Shown: positions 8,060-17,825 of the stretch, one piece after another
How positions within the stretch are numbered: position 1 is the stretch's first letter
Layout: every line of letters starts with the position of its first letter
Assembly: GCF_016584665.1 (NCBI RefSeq)
Contig: NZ_BBJB01000114.1
Location: 1 to 64,000, forward strand
DNA length: 64,000 nucleotides
Source: Pseudanabaena sp. lw0831
GTDB lineage: Bacteria > Cyanobacteriota > Cyanobacteriia > Pseudanabaenales > Pseudanabaenaceae
Reading direction: 5' to 3'
Notes under the pieces: model-generated
The model's input: only the letters and a program-made list of their open reading frames with translations
What the model was told of the DNA's origin: nothing
Databases searched by the model: none
Translations under genes and position numbers: made by a program

Positions 8060-10876
8060 ATGCAAAATATCCTAGATCATATTCAATGCGGAATTTTTGT
8101 TTTGACGGTTGAAGCAAATACGCAAGTAGCAGATCTAATTGAAAATGATCAAGAATTTATGCTGCGATTTGCGATCGCAAATCTTGCGTTTGTACATCTT
8201 GTTTTTGGGGAACGTAGCAGCGATCAAACAGTTGATCTAGTTGGCTTACAGCCAAAAGAATGTTTACCCTTAGAATTTGCTCAGTTATTGAATAAGCATG
8301 TCAGTCAATGCTTGCAAACTCAACAACTTGTTGAGTTTGAAGAAACACTTGATTTGGCAACAAATCGGATACTATCGATTTCGCTATCCCTAAAGACTGA
8401 TAGTAACGATCATTCACAACAGATAGTTGGTACTTGCCAAGATGTCACTAACCGATCGCTATCAAAATCCCAATTTAAAGATTTTAATCAAAAAAAATTC
8501 AGTCATTTAGTTAGTGAAGTTTCTGATGCTTTTGTGGTGGTTGATCATGAAGGTGTGGTGCGTTATGTGAATCAATCAGCCGAAAACCTATTTGGGTGCA
8601 AATCCGAAGAGATTGTCGGTGAAACCTTTGGGCTTCCCGTGGTAGTGGGGGAAAGCACAGATATTGATATTCTCAATCGCCGAGGTAGTACCACCTCGGC
8701 AGAAATGCGCGTATCTGAAACAATCGACGAAGATCGTAGAGTTTATGTGGTTGCTTCATTGCGAGATATCTCAGAACGTAAGCGGGTGGAAGAGTCTCTC
8801 CAATTGCGTGAACGAGCGATCGCTGCAAGTTCTAATGGGATTGTGATTACCGATGCTACTCAGCCAAATAATCCGATGATTTATGTTAATCCTAGTTTCG
8901 AGCGGATTACAGGTTACAGTGCTGCGGAAGTGCTTGGTCGTGACTGTCGATTTTTGCAAGGCGGCGATCGCAATCAGATTGGGCTTTGGGAGTTACGCAA
9001 AGCAATTCAAGAAAAACGAGAATGTCATGCAGTGCTGCTCAACTATCGCAAAGATGGCACGCCATTTTGGAATGATTTGTACGTTGCACCAGTCTTTAAT
9101 GATCATGGCGAACTTACTAACTATATTGGTATTCAAACCGACATTACCGACCAAGTAAAATCAAATCAACGATTGCTCAAAAGTGAAGAGCGCTTGCGTA
9201 CTGTTTTGACATCGATCAAAGAAGGAATTACTTTTAGTGATGATTCTGGCTATTTTTCGATTTTCAATGCTGGAATGGAAAGTCTTACAGGGTATACGTT
9301 AGCGGAAGCCAATGCTAGTCAAGATTTTGCAAACTTTCTATATCCAGATCGATCTGAACATGACAAGGCTTTGCAAAGATTGCAACAGCTACATGAAACT
9401 GGTCAAGCGATGACTGTCGAGACCCGCCTTTGTCATCGTGATGGCACATTTAAAGATGTCTTAGTTTCTACAAGACTAATAGCATACAAAGGTAAACGGA
9501 TGTATTTAAGTAGTTATTATGACATTACCGAGCGTAAAAAAGTCGAGACCCAACTGCGTTATCAAAATGAAAGAGAACGTTTGTTAAATGCAATTTTACT
9601 TAAAATTCAATGTGAACTCAATCTCAATCAAATACTAGCAATTACTGTTAAAGAGGCTCAAGAACTATTACGTATTGATCGAGTGGTTATTTATCAGTTT
9701 CAACAAGATTGGAGTGGTACATTTGTTGTAGAAGCTGTTAATAATCCTGTGTTGTCAATTCTTGGGAAAACAATTGATGATGCATGTTTTAATCAGGATT
9801 ATGTACAAAAATATCAAGACAGAGCCATATCTAGTATCAATGATGTTGAACTTGCAGATTTAAGCCCTTGCCATAAAGATCTTTTACAATGTTTTCAAGT
9901 AAAGGCTAATATTGTAGTCGCTATTTCTTTTGGAGATACGTTATGGGGATTATTAATTGCCCATCAATGTATTGAACCGCGACAGTGGGAAGAATTTGAG
10001 ATCGATCTGCTGAAACAATTGGCTAATCATGTGGCGATCGCTATTCAACAAGTAAAATTATTTGAACGAGTTCAAGAGCTTAATAAAAATCTAGAGCGTC
10101 AAGTTGCCGATCGCACCCAGCAACTAGAGCAAAGCCTCAGCCAACTAGAAAGAGCCTTGCTCAGAGAGAAAGAACTCAACGAGCTAAAATCACAATTTAT
10201 TTCCAGAGCTTCCCATGAATTTCGTACGCCACTAGCAACAATCCAGACAGCAAGCGATCTGCTGCGAAACTATGGACATAAAATGTCAGACGAGAAAAAA
10301 CTAGAGAGAATTGATAAAATCCAACGTGAAGTTAAAGGAATGACTAATTTGTTGGAAGAAGTATTAATCATTGGCAAAACTGAATCTGGTAGATTTGATT
10401 TACAGCCAGAAAAAATTAATCTCGAAGATTTCTGTCTAGAAATTATCGAACAAACTAAGTTAATAGGCAATGGCAAGCATCAAGTTATATTCAAAAATAT
10501 TAATGCCCCTGCAAAGATATCAATAGATACTAAATTCTTTAGGCAAATTATTTCTAATTTATTATCAAATGCCATTAAATATTCTCCAAATACTAGTGAG
10601 GTTTATTTTGCGATTTCGCTAACTAGCGATCGCATCCCACAAATTTTATTAGAGTTTAAAGATCAGGGAATTGGCATTCCTTTAATTGATCAAGAAAAGA
10701 TTTTTGATCATTTTTATCGCGCTCAAAATGTTGGTATGATCGTAGGGACTGGATTGGGGATGGCAATTATCAAGAATTCAGTGGACATCCTTGGTGGCAC
10801 AATTCAACTTACTAGTGTTGAAAATAAAGGCACAACTGTAAAGGTGAAACTTCCTTACGCCCTTACCAGTGAATAA
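8060..10876 (+). CDS. Hybrid LOV / cyanobacteriochrome sensor histidine kinase
   Basis: Large cytoplasmic sensor kinase (938 aa from the ATG at 8060, preceded by AAAGGA; a TTG 21 bp upstream is possible). Numbered from that TTG: PAS-like 1-140; PAS 150-250; PAS/LOV 258-375 with GRDCRFLQG (Cys303), Asn335, Asn345 and Gln366, the flavin-contact pattern; PAS 380-500; GAF 512-675 with DACF (Cys583) and SPCH (Cys611-His612) followed by FQVKANIVV and LWGLLIAHQC, the signature of DXCF cyanobacteriochromes; coiled coil 676-715; HisKA with SHEFRTPL (His726); HATPase with N box NLLSNAIKYS, DQGIGI and GTGLGMAI. Blue-light sensing by flavin and bilin is inferred. The final codons S-E-stop lie inside a family D repeat. 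The partner is the next gene. Confidence 0.93.
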   Translation: MQNILDHIQCGIFVLTVEANTQVADLIENDQEFMLRFAIANLAFVHLVFGERSSDQTVDLVGLQPKECLPLEFAQLLNKHVSQCLQTQQLVEFEETLDLATNRILSISLSLKTDSNDHSQQIVGTCQDVTNRSLSKSQFKDFNQKKFSHLVSEVSDAFVVVDHEGVVRYVNQSAENLFGCKSEEIVGETFGLPVVVGESTDIDILNRRGSTTSAEMRVSETIDEDRRVYVVASLRDISERKRVEESLQLRERAIAASSNGIVITDATQPNNPMIYVNPSFERITGYSAAEVLGRDCRFLQGGDRNQIGLWELRKAIQEKRECHAVLLNYRKDGTPFWNDLYVAPVFNDHGELTNYIGIQTDITDQVKSNQRLLKSEERLRTVLTSIKEGITFSDDSGYFSIFNAGMESLTGYTLAEANASQDFANFLYPDRSEHDKALQRLQQLHETGQAMTVETRLCHRDGTFKDVLVSTRLIAYKGKRMYLSSYYDITERKKVETQLRYQNERERLLNAILLKIQCELNLNQILAITVKEAQELLRIDRVVIYQFQQDWSGTFVVEAVNNPVLSILGKTIDDACFNQDYVQKYQDRAISSINDVELADLSPCHKDLLQCFQVKANIVVAISFGDTLWGLLIAHQCIEPRQWEEFEIDLLKQLANHVAIAIQQVKLFERVQELNKNLERQVADRTQQLEQSLSQLERALLREKELNELKSQFISRASHEFRTPLATIQTASDLLRNYGHKMSDEKKLERIDKIQREVKGMTNLLEEVLIIGKTESGRFDLQPEKINLEDFCLEIIEQTKLIGNGKHQVIFKNINAPAKISIDTKFFRQIISNLLSNAIKYSPNTSEVYFAISLTSDRIPQILLEFKDQGIGIPLIDQEKIFDHFYRAQNVGMIVGTGLGMAIIKNSVDILGGTIQLTSVENKGTTVKVKLPYALTSE

Positions 10877-10918
10877 TTAGTGGTGCGCGGCGTAGCCGCG
10901 CACCACTAATTATTCACT
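10868..10918. repeat. Family D palindrome, copy 1
   Basis: 24-bp perfect arms (10868-10891, 10895-10918), loop GTA. The left arm supplies the last two codons and the stop codon of the kinase gene. Related copies lie at 12684 and 52854. Confidence 0.92.
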
Positions 10919-10940
10919 TTATAACGGAACAAACTAAATT

Positions 10941-12674
10941 ATGACAACGATTCTAGTCATCGAAGATGTAGAAGCGCTACGCGAAGAGATCATGGAGACG
11001 CTTTCATACGAAGGGTTTGATGTACTGGGCGCTGAGAATGGAGTCGTTGGTGTCCAAATAGCTAAAACCTATTTACCGAATTTGATTATTTGCGACATAG
11101 CCATGCCAGAACTGGATGGCTTCGGAACTCTAATTGCACTACGTCAAGAACCCAAAACATCAATGATCCCGTTTATATTTTTGACGGCAATGACGGAAAA
11201 AGCGGATATGCGTCAAGCCATGCAACTAGGTGCAGATGACTATCTGACTAAGCCATTTACCTCTGCGGAATTATTGGGTGCGATCGCCTCGCGGCTGCAA
11301 AAGTACAACTCAGTTAAAGATCATTACTATGATGAGATTAAAGCTGTAGGTGAAAGATTTGAATATTTATCTCATCATGATGAGTTGACGCAATTACCAA
11401 ATCGAATCCTTTTTCATGAATCATTAACCCAAGCTGTATTACACGCCAAGATTAATAACAAATCTCTAGCTTTGTTATTTCTGGATATGGACAATTTCAA
11501 TATCATTAACAACACTCTTGGTAATGATATTGGCGATCAATTGTTTATCGCGATCGCCGAGCGACTAAAGCGCTACACAGCACCATGCGATATGGTGGCT
11601 CGCATCCAAGGTGATGAATTTGCATTGTTCATTTCTGGTATCACAGATACGCTCAGCATCAAACTTGAAACCCAGAAAATTTTAGATTTGTTAAGTCGTC
11701 CTTATCATCTATATGGGCATGAGGTTTTCATTACTAGTAGTATTGGCATCACCATTTTTCCTGAAGATCATCAAGAGGTGGAAGGATTAATCAAAAATGC
11801 TGAATTAGCAATGTATTATGCCAAAACCCATAATAGGAATAGCTATAAGCTCTATAGCCCCGATCTGAATGTCCAATCTTCAGAATATATGGCGTTAGCA
11901 AACAGCCTCCACCGCGCCATCGATCGCAATGAGATTCGGGTTTTTTATCAGCCTTTAGTCAATCTTAAATCAGGTAAAATAGTCGGGGCTGAAGCGCTTG
12001 CCAGATGGCAACATCCTGACTTAGGGCTGATTATGCCGAGCAAATTTATCCCCGTTGCTGAACAAACAGGACTAATCCTGCGTTTGAGTGAGGTAATTCT
12101 ATATTCGGTCTGTGACCAAATGCGATCGTGGCGAGAGTCTGGCATAAATTATGGATTTATTGCCGTCAATCTATCTGGTCAGCATTTTCGTCCAGACACT
12201 AATCTGATTGAATTTGTTAGAAAGATTTTACAAGAAACTAATACAGAGCCAGACCATTTAGAACTCGAACTTACTGAAGGTATCATTATGCAAAATGCCG
12301 AATATACGATTCAGGTGCTATCACAATTGCAGGAAATAGGCGTAAAAGTAGCGATCGATGATTTTGGTACAGGCTATTCGTCTTTAAGCTACCTTAAGCA
12401 TTTCCCAGTCAATATACTTAAGATCGATCGCTGTTTTATCCAAGACATTACGACCGATCGCCATGATGCGACGATCTCCCTAGCTATCATCGATCTTGCC
12501 CATAGTTTGTCATTGAAAGTTATTGCTGAAGGTGTTGAGACTGCTGAGCAGATGCAATTTTTAAAAGAGCATGGCTGCGATCAGTTTCAAGGCTATTTAT
12601 TTAGTCCCCCATTACCTGCTCAAGAATTTGAACAAATGTTGATTGATGATACTCCCTTCCCACCGAAAGAATAG
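10941..12674 (+). CDS. Response regulator with GGDEF and EAL domains
   Basis: 577-aa cytoplasmic output protein of c-di-GMP signalling. REC domain 1-120 with Asp52, Thr82 and Lys104; GGDEF domain about 145-305, whose active motif is QGDEF (223-227), so cyclase activity is doubtful; EAL domain about 320-565 with EALARW, the ELTEG glutamate, DDFGTGYSSLSYL, KIDRCF and AEGVET, all intact, which favours phosphodiesterase activity. It is 64 bp downstream of the photoreceptor kinase and separated only by a family D palindrome, so it is the likely phosphorylation target. The net effect would be light control of c-di-GMP level (inference). Confidence 0.93.
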   Translation: MTTILVIEDVEALREEIMETLSYEGFDVLGAENGVVGVQIAKTYLPNLIICDIAMPELDGFGTLIALRQEPKTSMIPFIFLTAMTEKADMRQAMQLGADDYLTKPFTSAELLGAIASRLQKYNSVKDHYYDEIKAVGERFEYLSHHDELTQLPNRILFHESLTQAVLHAKINNKSLALLFLDMDNFNIINNTLGNDIGDQLFIAIAERLKRYTAPCDMVARIQGDEFALFISGITDTLSIKLETQKILDLLSRPYHLYGHEVFITSSIGITIFPEDHQEVEGLIKNAELAMYYAKTHNRNSYKLYSPDLNVQSSEYMALANSLHRAIDRNEIRVFYQPLVNLKSGKIVGAEALARWQHPDLGLIMPSKFIPVAEQTGLILRLSEVILYSVCDQMRSWRESGINYGFIAVNLSGQHFRPDTNLIEFVRKILQETNTEPDHLELELTEGIIMQNAEYTIQVLSQLQEIGVKVAIDDFGTGYSSLSYLKHFPVNILKIDRCFIQDITTDRHDATISLAIIDLAHSLSLKVIAEGVETAEQMQFLKEHGCDQFQGYLFSPPLPAQEFEQMLIDDTPFPPKE

Positions 12675-12683
12675 ACGTTGTAA

Positions 12684-12734
12684 AGTGAAGAATTAGTGGT
12701 GCGAGGCTTCGCCTCGCACCACTAATTCTTCACT
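12684..12734. repeat. Family D palindrome, copy 2
   Basis: 24-bp perfect arms (12684-12707, 12711-12734), loop TTC. Compared with copy 1 two arm positions have changed, each with the matching change on the opposite arm. Confidence 0.92.
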
Positions 12735-12849
12735 GGGAAAGGAGTAAATGCTCATAAAAGAGAAAATAGCCCTACTCAGCCTCTTCTCTTTTCTGGGTTG
12801 CGCTAGTCATTGCTATAAAATCTTATCAAGTCCTTATAAACCATACTTC

Positions 12850-13920
12850 ATGAGTAAATCTAAACGCGCCTTAATCACAGGTATCACAGGTCAAGATGGA
12901 TCTTATCTATCGGAACTACTACTAGCAAAAGGGTATGAAGTGCATGGCATCATTCGACGCACTTCGACCATCAATACCGATCGCCTAGATCATATGTATC
13001 AAGATCCGCACCTGCCAGAGACCAAGTTATTTCTGCACTACGGCGATTTGACCGATGGCACTACTTTAGGACGTATTTTAGAAGCAGTTCGACCTCATGA
13101 AGTGTTTAATCTTGGCGCTCAGTCTCATGTGCGCGTTAGTTTTGACTCACCAGAATATACAGTTGACGCAGTGGGCATGGGAACATTGCGACTGTTAGAA
13201 GCATTGCGAGATTACCATCAACGCAACGATCGCGAAATTCGTTTCTATCAAGCAGGCTCATCGGAGATGTATGGATTGGTTCAAGCAGTACCCCAAAATG
13301 AAGATACGCCCTTTTATCCGCGAAGTCCCTATGCTTGTGCCAAAGTCTATGCCCATTGGCAAACGATTAATTACCGTGAGTCCTATGGACTATTTGCTTG
13401 TAATGGCATTTTATTTAACCATGAGTCACCGCGCCGAGGCGAAACCTTTGTCACAAGGAAAATCACCAGAGCGATCGCCCGCATTGTTGCTAATCAGCAG
13501 AAAAAACTGTACTTAGGAAATCTGGATTCCAAAAGAGACTGGGGCTATGCCAAAGACTATGTTGAGGCTATGTGGTTAATGTTGCAGCAGGAAAAGCCTG
13601 ATGATTATGTGATTTCCACAGGTGAAACCCATTCAGTAAGAGAATTTCTGGAAGCAGCTTTTGCTTACGTTAATCTCAAATGGGACGACTATGTAGAGAT
13701 CGATCCGCGTTATTTCCGTCCTGCTGAAGTTGATTTGTTATTGGGCGACTGTTCTAAGGCTAAACAAAAGCTGGGTTGGGAGCCGAAAGTTACCTTCAAG
13801 GCTTTGGTGGAGCTAATGGTGGATGCAGATTTAGAAGCATTGGGCTTACCTAATCCTAAAGGCACACATTCTCAAGATATTGCCACATTGCGAAATACTG
13901 GACAGGCTTCGACTTGGTAA
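12850..13920 (+). CDS. gmd: GDP-mannose 4,6-dehydratase
   Basis: Gmd converts GDP-D-mannose to GDP-4-keto-6-deoxymannose, the precursor of GDP-L-fucose and related sugars for surface polysaccharides. From [10 protein letters not shown] the length is 356 aa, as usual. NADP motif GITGQDGSY, the [13 protein letters not shown] block, HYGDLTDG, catalytic Tyr-x-x-x-Lys in [10 protein letters not shown], and [18 protein letters not shown] are seen. A much better ribosome site (GGAAAGGAG) precedes an in-frame ATG at 12748, which would add 34 mostly hydrophobic residues; homology favours 12850. The next gene is the natural partner. Confidence 0.93.
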   Translation: MSKSKRALITGITGQDGSYLSELLLAKGYEVHGIIRRTSTINTDRLDHMYQDPHLPETKLFLHYGDLTDGTTLGRILEAVRPHEVFNLGAQSHVRVSFDSPEYTVDAVGMGTLRLLEALRDYHQRNDREIRFYQAGSSEMYGLVQAVPQNEDTPFYPRSPYACAKVYAHWQTINYRESYGLFACNGILFNHESPRRGETFVTRKITRAIARIVANQQKKLYLGNLDSKRDWGYAKDYVEAMWLMLQQEKPDDYVISTGETHSVREFLEAAFAYVNLKWDDYVEIDPRYFRPAEVDLLLGDCSKAKQKLGWEPKVTFKALVELMVDADLEALGLPNPKGTHSQDIATLRNTGQASTW

Positions 13921-13951
13921 CTTAAAAGCCATGCAAAGCATGGCTTTTAAG
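13921..13951. terminator. gmd hairpin
   Basis: 14-bp perfect arms (CTTAAAAGCCATGC and its complement), loop AAA, starting at the base after the gmd stop codon. Confidence 0.88.
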
Positions 13952-13998
13952 TTGCCAGTTTGGATTTTAGATTGCTTGGACTTTTATTGAGGAGTTTT

Positions 13999-14955
13999 AT
14001 GTTGGAAAATCGTTCAAAATTACAATTCAAAGATCAAAAGATTCTTGTGACTGGGGGGGCAGGCTTTTTAGGTAAGCAAGTAATTGCGCAACTAATCGCC
14101 GCAGGAGCTAGCCCAGATTTAATCACCGTCCCTAGATCAAAAGAGCATGATTTGCGATCGCTTGATATCTGTGAAAAAGTTGTACAGGGGCAGGATTTGA
14201 TTATCCATCTTGCCGCTCATGTTGGTGGTATTGGACTTAATCGCGAAAAACCAGCCGAACTTTTTTATGACAACCTGATGATGGGTGTGCAATTAATTCA
14301 TGCCGCCTATCAGGCAAATGTTCAAAAATTTGTCTGTGTTGGCACAATTTGTGCGTATCCTAACTTTACGCCTGTACCATTTAAAGAAACCGATCTGTGG
14401 AATGGTTATCCTGAGGTTACTAATGCTCCCTATGGTGTTGCTAAAAAAGCTTTACTAGTGCAGCTACAGTCTTATCGTCAGCAATATGGTTTTAATGGCA
14501 TTTACCTACTGCCTGTTAATCTCTATGGGCCAGAAGATAACTTCGATCCTCGTAGCTCCCATGTAATTCCTGCGCTAATCCGTAAAGTTTATGAAGCTCA
14601 GCAAAGCGGCGATCGCACTATTTCTGTATGGGGAGATGGTACTCCGACCAGAGAGTTTTTATATTCCGAAGATGCTGCGAGGGGAATAGTTATGGCATCC
14701 GAGGCTTATAACGAGTCTGAGCCAATAAATATTGGTACTGGCTTGGAAATTTCCATCAAAGATTTGATCCATTTAATTTGTGAATTAATGGGATATGATG
14801 GCGAAATTGTCTGGGAAACTGACAAGCCTAATGGGCAGCCGCGCCGTTGCCTTGATGTAGAAAGGGCTAAGCAAGCCTTTGGTTTCACAGCACAGGTGGA
14901 TTTTCGCGAAGGTTTAAATAAGACGATCGCTTGGTATCGTCAACAAGCGAAATAA
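13999..14955 (+). CDS. GDP-L-fucose synthase-type epimerase/reductase
   Basis: SDR-family enzyme of 318 aa that epimerises and reduces the Gmd product to GDP-L-fucose (fcl/wcaG family). It shows the NADP motif [27 protein letters not shown], catalytic [18 protein letters not shown] and the C-terminal NGQPRR region. The ATG at 13999 follows TTGAGGAG. It lies directly behind gmd, which supports the assignment. A related cyanobacterial SDR with another nucleotide-sugar substrate cannot be excluded. Confidence 0.88.
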   Translation: MLENRSKLQFKDQKILVTGGAGFLGKQVIAQLIAAGASPDLITVPRSKEHDLRSLDICEKVVQGQDLIIHLAAHVGGIGLNREKPAELFYDNLMMGVQLIHAAYQANVQKFVCVGTICAYPNFTPVPFKETDLWNGYPEVTNAPYGVAKKALLVQLQSYRQQYGFNGIYLLPVNLYGPEDNFDPRSSHVIPALIRKVYEAQQSGDRTISVWGDGTPTREFLYSEDAARGIVMASEAYNESEPINIGTGLEISIKDLIHLICELMGYDGEIVWETDKPNGQPRRCLDVERAKQAFGFTAQVDFREGLNKTIAWYRQQAK

Positions 14956-14994
14956 AAGCAGAGTTTCCGGACGAAGTGCGGAAACTCTGCTTTT
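14954..14994. terminator. Hairpin after the fucose synthase gene
   Basis: 16-bp perfect arms (14954-14969, 14979-14994), loop GACGAAGTG, with A-run and T-run ends. The left arm overlaps the TAA stop codon. Confidence 0.88.
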
Positions 14995-15055
14995 GTGATT
15001 GTGGTGCGGTAAAGCCGCGCTACAAAAAATTGGTTCTTAAGTTTCACACTCGAAC

Positions 15056-15943
15056 TTATCGCAATTTTAGCAAAATATCATTAACTACTTCTGGCACTTC
15101 ATCCTGTGGGCAATGTCCCGCGTTCGGAATATCAATAAATTCCTTGACACAGGTAAACTTTGTAAAAGACTTGCGTCCCAATTCGATTGGCTCCCAAGGA
15201 TCGTGATCGCCCCACAACACGATCGCATCACATGGCAAAATCGCTAAGAGATCCTCTGGTCTTGGTCCCTGAGAGTAGCGAACAAAAGCCATAAATACAT
15301 CTACTGCATTCGGATTTTGGGCGGGCTTAATTAATATGTCAACTAATTCATCGGTCACAGCTTCTTTATGAAAATAAGCTTGCGAAAGAATTTGCTTGAC
15401 CGATCGCGGATTTCGTACTTGATCAAAAAATAGTTTTGCGATCGCGCGATTACCCAAAATATTTTGGACAGTCTTTACGCCAACACGCTTCAACCAAGGC
15501 ATATTCAATTGATTTTGCTCTTGTAATAATCGCAATGAACAATTAATTAATACTGTTTTTGTGATCAACTCAGGCGCATATATCGCCGCCTGCATTGCTA
15601 CCACAGCACCGATCGAATTGCCAACTAATATGGCGCGATCGCCTACCACCTCGCGCACAAAATCAGCAACCTGTTGCCCCCAAGTCTCAAACGTATAAGC
15701 AAGTTCACTGGGTTTAGGTTGCGCCGAAGAACCGAAACCAATTAAATCGATCGCATAAACTCTAAACTCTTGGGCAAGAACAGGGACATTCTTGCGCCAA
15801 TGCCCCACCGAAGCCCCAAAGCCATGGATCAGAACAATTGCAGGCTTATCTAGATTTTTATCTAATCCTTCAGCGCAATAGCCAATCTCATAATCGCTCC
15901 ATGTCCAGAAGCGATCGGCAAACTTACGATATTCAAAAACCAT
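15056..15943 (-). CDS. Alpha/beta-fold hydrolase
   Basis: 295-aa soluble hydrolase. The fold is shown by HGFGASVGHWRKNV (oxyanion region), YAIDLIGFG, nucleophile elbow GNSIGA (Ser109), acid loop LWGDHDPW and catalytic histidine in AGHCPQDE. Such proteins in cyanobacteria and plastids include esterases and pheophytinase-like enzymes; the substrate is unknown. A paralogue of the same length is at 57229-58116 and shares HGFGAS-x-x-HWRKN and the AGHCP-x-DE end. Confidence 0.88.
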   Translation of the reverse strand: MVFEYRKFADRFWTWSDYEIGYCAEGLDKNLDKPAIVLIHGFGASVGHWRKNVPVLAQEFRVYAIDLIGFGSSAQPKPSELAYTFETWGQQVADFVREVVGDRAILVGNSIGAVVAMQAAIYAPELITKTVLINCSLRLLQEQNQLNMPWLKRVGVKTVQNILGNRAIAKLFFDQVRNPRSVKQILSQAYFHKEAVTDELVDILIKPAQNPNAVDVFMAFVRYSQGPRPEDLLAILPCDAIVLWGDHDPWEPIELGRKSFTKFTCVKEFIDIPNAGHCPQDEVPEVVNDILLKLR

Positions 15944-15999
15944 TGAGATAACTTAATTTTAGAACTCAAAGATAAGAAGATGCACATAATTAATTACAT

Positions 16000-16051
16000 A
16001 CCCAAACCCTTAAAGTTCCGCCCCGCGGGGCGGAACTTTAAGGGTTTGGGT
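16000..16051. repeat. 52-bp perfect palindrome (family C flanks)
   Basis: The two 26-base halves (16000-16025, 16026-16051) are perfect complements with no spacer; the centre is CCCCGCGGGG. Flanks GCACATAATTAATTA and TAATTTATTTTGCACAAG tie it to family C. It lies in the 328-bp region between divergent genes upstream of cpcG, where no gene is visible. Confidence 0.9.
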
Positions 16052-16271
16052 AATTTATTTTGCACAAGGACTTAGATCGTACGAAGAGCCAAATATCTGT
16101 CGCAAAGGTAAACTTATATTAAGCAAGTAGAACTAGCTAATTTCGCCTATCCTATCATTGACAAGAGGTTAGCCTCTCGTAATTATATTTAGCTTATTTA
16201 GCCCCGAACTCATTGTATGTTTGGGAATAGGTATTTTTATAACTTTTCGATAATATTTTGGAGATTTAAAC

Positions 16272-17021
16272 GTGGCTCTTCCTTTATTAAATTACGCTCC
16301 AGCATCGCAAAATTCTCGCGTTGCTGGCTTTACAGTAGGTAGTGACAACACACCTCGCATTTATAACACTGCAAACTTACTCTCTAGTGGTGATCTAGGC
16401 GAACTGATTGAAGCTGCCTATCGTCAAATTTTCTTCCATGCTTTTACCTCTGATCGCGAAGTTGCTCTAGAATCGCAATTGCGTTCTGGCAATATATCAG
16501 TCAGACAATTTGTGCGTGGACTAGTACTCTCTAACACCTATAGAAGCAGTTTTTATGACAAAAACAGCAACTATCGCTTTGTAGAACAAACTGTGCAGCG
16601 CGTCCTGGGTCGTGATGTTTATAGCGAAAAAGAAAAAATTGCTTGGTCGATCGTAGTTGCGACTAAAGGCATTGAAGGTTTCATTGATGCGCTGCTCAAC
16701 AGCGATGAATATCTTGAAGCATTCGGCGATGACATCCTTCCTTACCAACGTCGTCGTGTCCTACCTAGCCAAAGAATTGGCGAAGTGCCTTTCAACCTCA
16801 AGTCTCCTCGCTATGATGCTTACCATCGCGCAAAGTTGGGCTTCCCTCAACTCATTTGGCAAAATACTGTCCGCAGCTATGCAGCTACCGACAGAACACC
16901 AAAAACTGGCGATCCAGCTTTGTTCTTGAATATGGCTCGCGGCATTAGTGCAGCTCCTGTTAACTCAACCCCAGTATCTGCGCAAAACCTCGATTACGAA
17001 CGTCTAGTTCCTCGTCGCTAA
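16272..17021 (+). CDS. cpcG: Phycobilisome rod-core linker polypeptide
   Basis: CpcG attaches phycocyanin rods to the allophycocyanin core of the phycobilisome on the cytoplasmic face of the thylakoid. 249 aa. It starts [10 protein letters not shown] as is usual for CpcG, and the Pfam linker domain (about 30-180) includes [44 protein letters not shown] and the [13 protein letters not shown] block. The start codon is GTG with GGAG 8 bases before it. The tail after about residue 200 is the variable core-binding part. A bilin lyase gene lies downstream. Confidence 0.95.
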   Translation: MALPLLNYAPASQNSRVAGFTVGSDNTPRIYNTANLLSSGDLGELIEAAYRQIFFHAFTSDREVALESQLRSGNISVRQFVRGLVLSNTYRSSFYDKNSNYRFVEQTVQRVLGRDVYSEKEKIAWSIVVATKGIEGFIDALLNSDEYLEAFGDDILPYQRRRVLPSQRIGEVPFNLKSPRYDAYHRAKLGFPQLIWQNTVRSYAATDRTPKTGDPALFLNMARGISAAPVNSTPVSAQNLDYERLVPRR

Positions 17022-17071
17022 ATCGCAACTCAAAGAGCAAGGTACAAAAAACGTTGCTCTTTAAAACTCAG

Positions 17072-17106
17072 AAAACAAAGGGGGCGCAATGCGCCCCCTT
17101 TGTTTT
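17072..17106. terminator. cpcG terminator hairpin
   Basis: 16-bp perfect arms (AAAACAAAGGGGGCGC and complement), loop AAT, 50 bp after the cpcG stop codon. Confidence 0.9.
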
Positions 17107-17161
17107 GACTACAAATTACTATAAAATTTGTGTCACAGCTAACTAACGTTTGTTCGTCCCT

Positions 17162-17269
17162 CTTACAGCGCTTTGCGCTCAAACCCGAACCAAGAATTTT
17201 TTTAAAGTGTTACGAAGCAACACTTTAAAAAAAATTCTTGTGGTTCGTTTGATCGGGAATTGCTGTAAG
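17162..17269. repeat. Family B repeat, most complete copy
   Basis: 108 bp bounded by CTTACAGC and GCTGTAAG. The inner near-palindrome (about 17192-17239) has A/T-rich arms starting AAGAATTTTTTT and the loop ACGAAGC; between end and arm lies GCTTTGCGCTC on the left and TTTGATCGGG on the right. It fills the gap between cpcG and the lyase gene. Confidence 0.8.
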
Positions 17270-17303
17270 TCTTGCCATTTTTTAGGTTGTTTATTTTTCA
17301 CTA

Positions 17304-17825
17304 ATGGATATTCATCAATTTCTCGAACTCTTTGTCGGTCGCTGGCGATCGCAACGCAGCGATCACCAATTTAGTAAGGGAAATGGTAGTGATGCTCGTG
17401 CTGTGATTGAGATTACCGCTTTAAATCTGGACGATCCAGATTTGGTTGCAATTTGCCAAAAGCATGATATTCATCCTCATACCGCGATCCATCCGATCAA
17501 GATGTCGTGGGAGGAAGAATCTCTAAGCAGTAATAAGCCCAAGGGTCACGCTCTAATCGTACCTGTGCCTAATAATCTGAATTCACCACAGAAAGGTTTG
17601 ATTTTGACCAAACAAGGTAAAGGTATTTATGAACTTGGTGCAGACGAAGCTCTGACAATTCAGACGATTACTGCACAAAATGTGATTGAAGAGCGGATTT
17701 GGTATGGAAATCCTAACTTAAGATTTCGAGTAGCAACTTTGTTACGAGGAAATATAGTTAGCGATCGCCATGTCCAATCGTCCAAATTTTATTCGGAAAT
17801 TCGCAGTATTCCCCAAAAGTCATAA
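17304..17825 (+). CDS. CpcS/CpeS-family phycobiliprotein lyase
   Basis: 173-aa soluble protein of the lipocalin-like CpcS/CpeS family, which attaches phycocyanobilin or phycoerythrobilin to cysteine 82/84 of phycobiliproteins. Seen: FVGRWRSQRSDHQF near the N-terminus, the central VPVPNN strand, and ERIWYGNPNLRFRV, a family hallmark. Neighbourhood (cpcG upstream) fits. Whether it is CpcS, CpcU or CpeS cannot be decided from one sequence. The stop codon TAA is inside the following palindrome. Confidence 0.85.
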   Translation: MDIHQFLELFVGRWRSQRSDHQFSKGNGSDARAVIEITALNLDDPDLVAICQKHDIHPHTAIHPIKMSWEEESLSSNKPKGHALIVPVPNNLNSPQKGLILTKQGKGIYELGADEALTIQTITAQNVIEERIWYGNPNLRFRVATLLRGNIVSDRHVQSSKFYSEIRSIPQKS

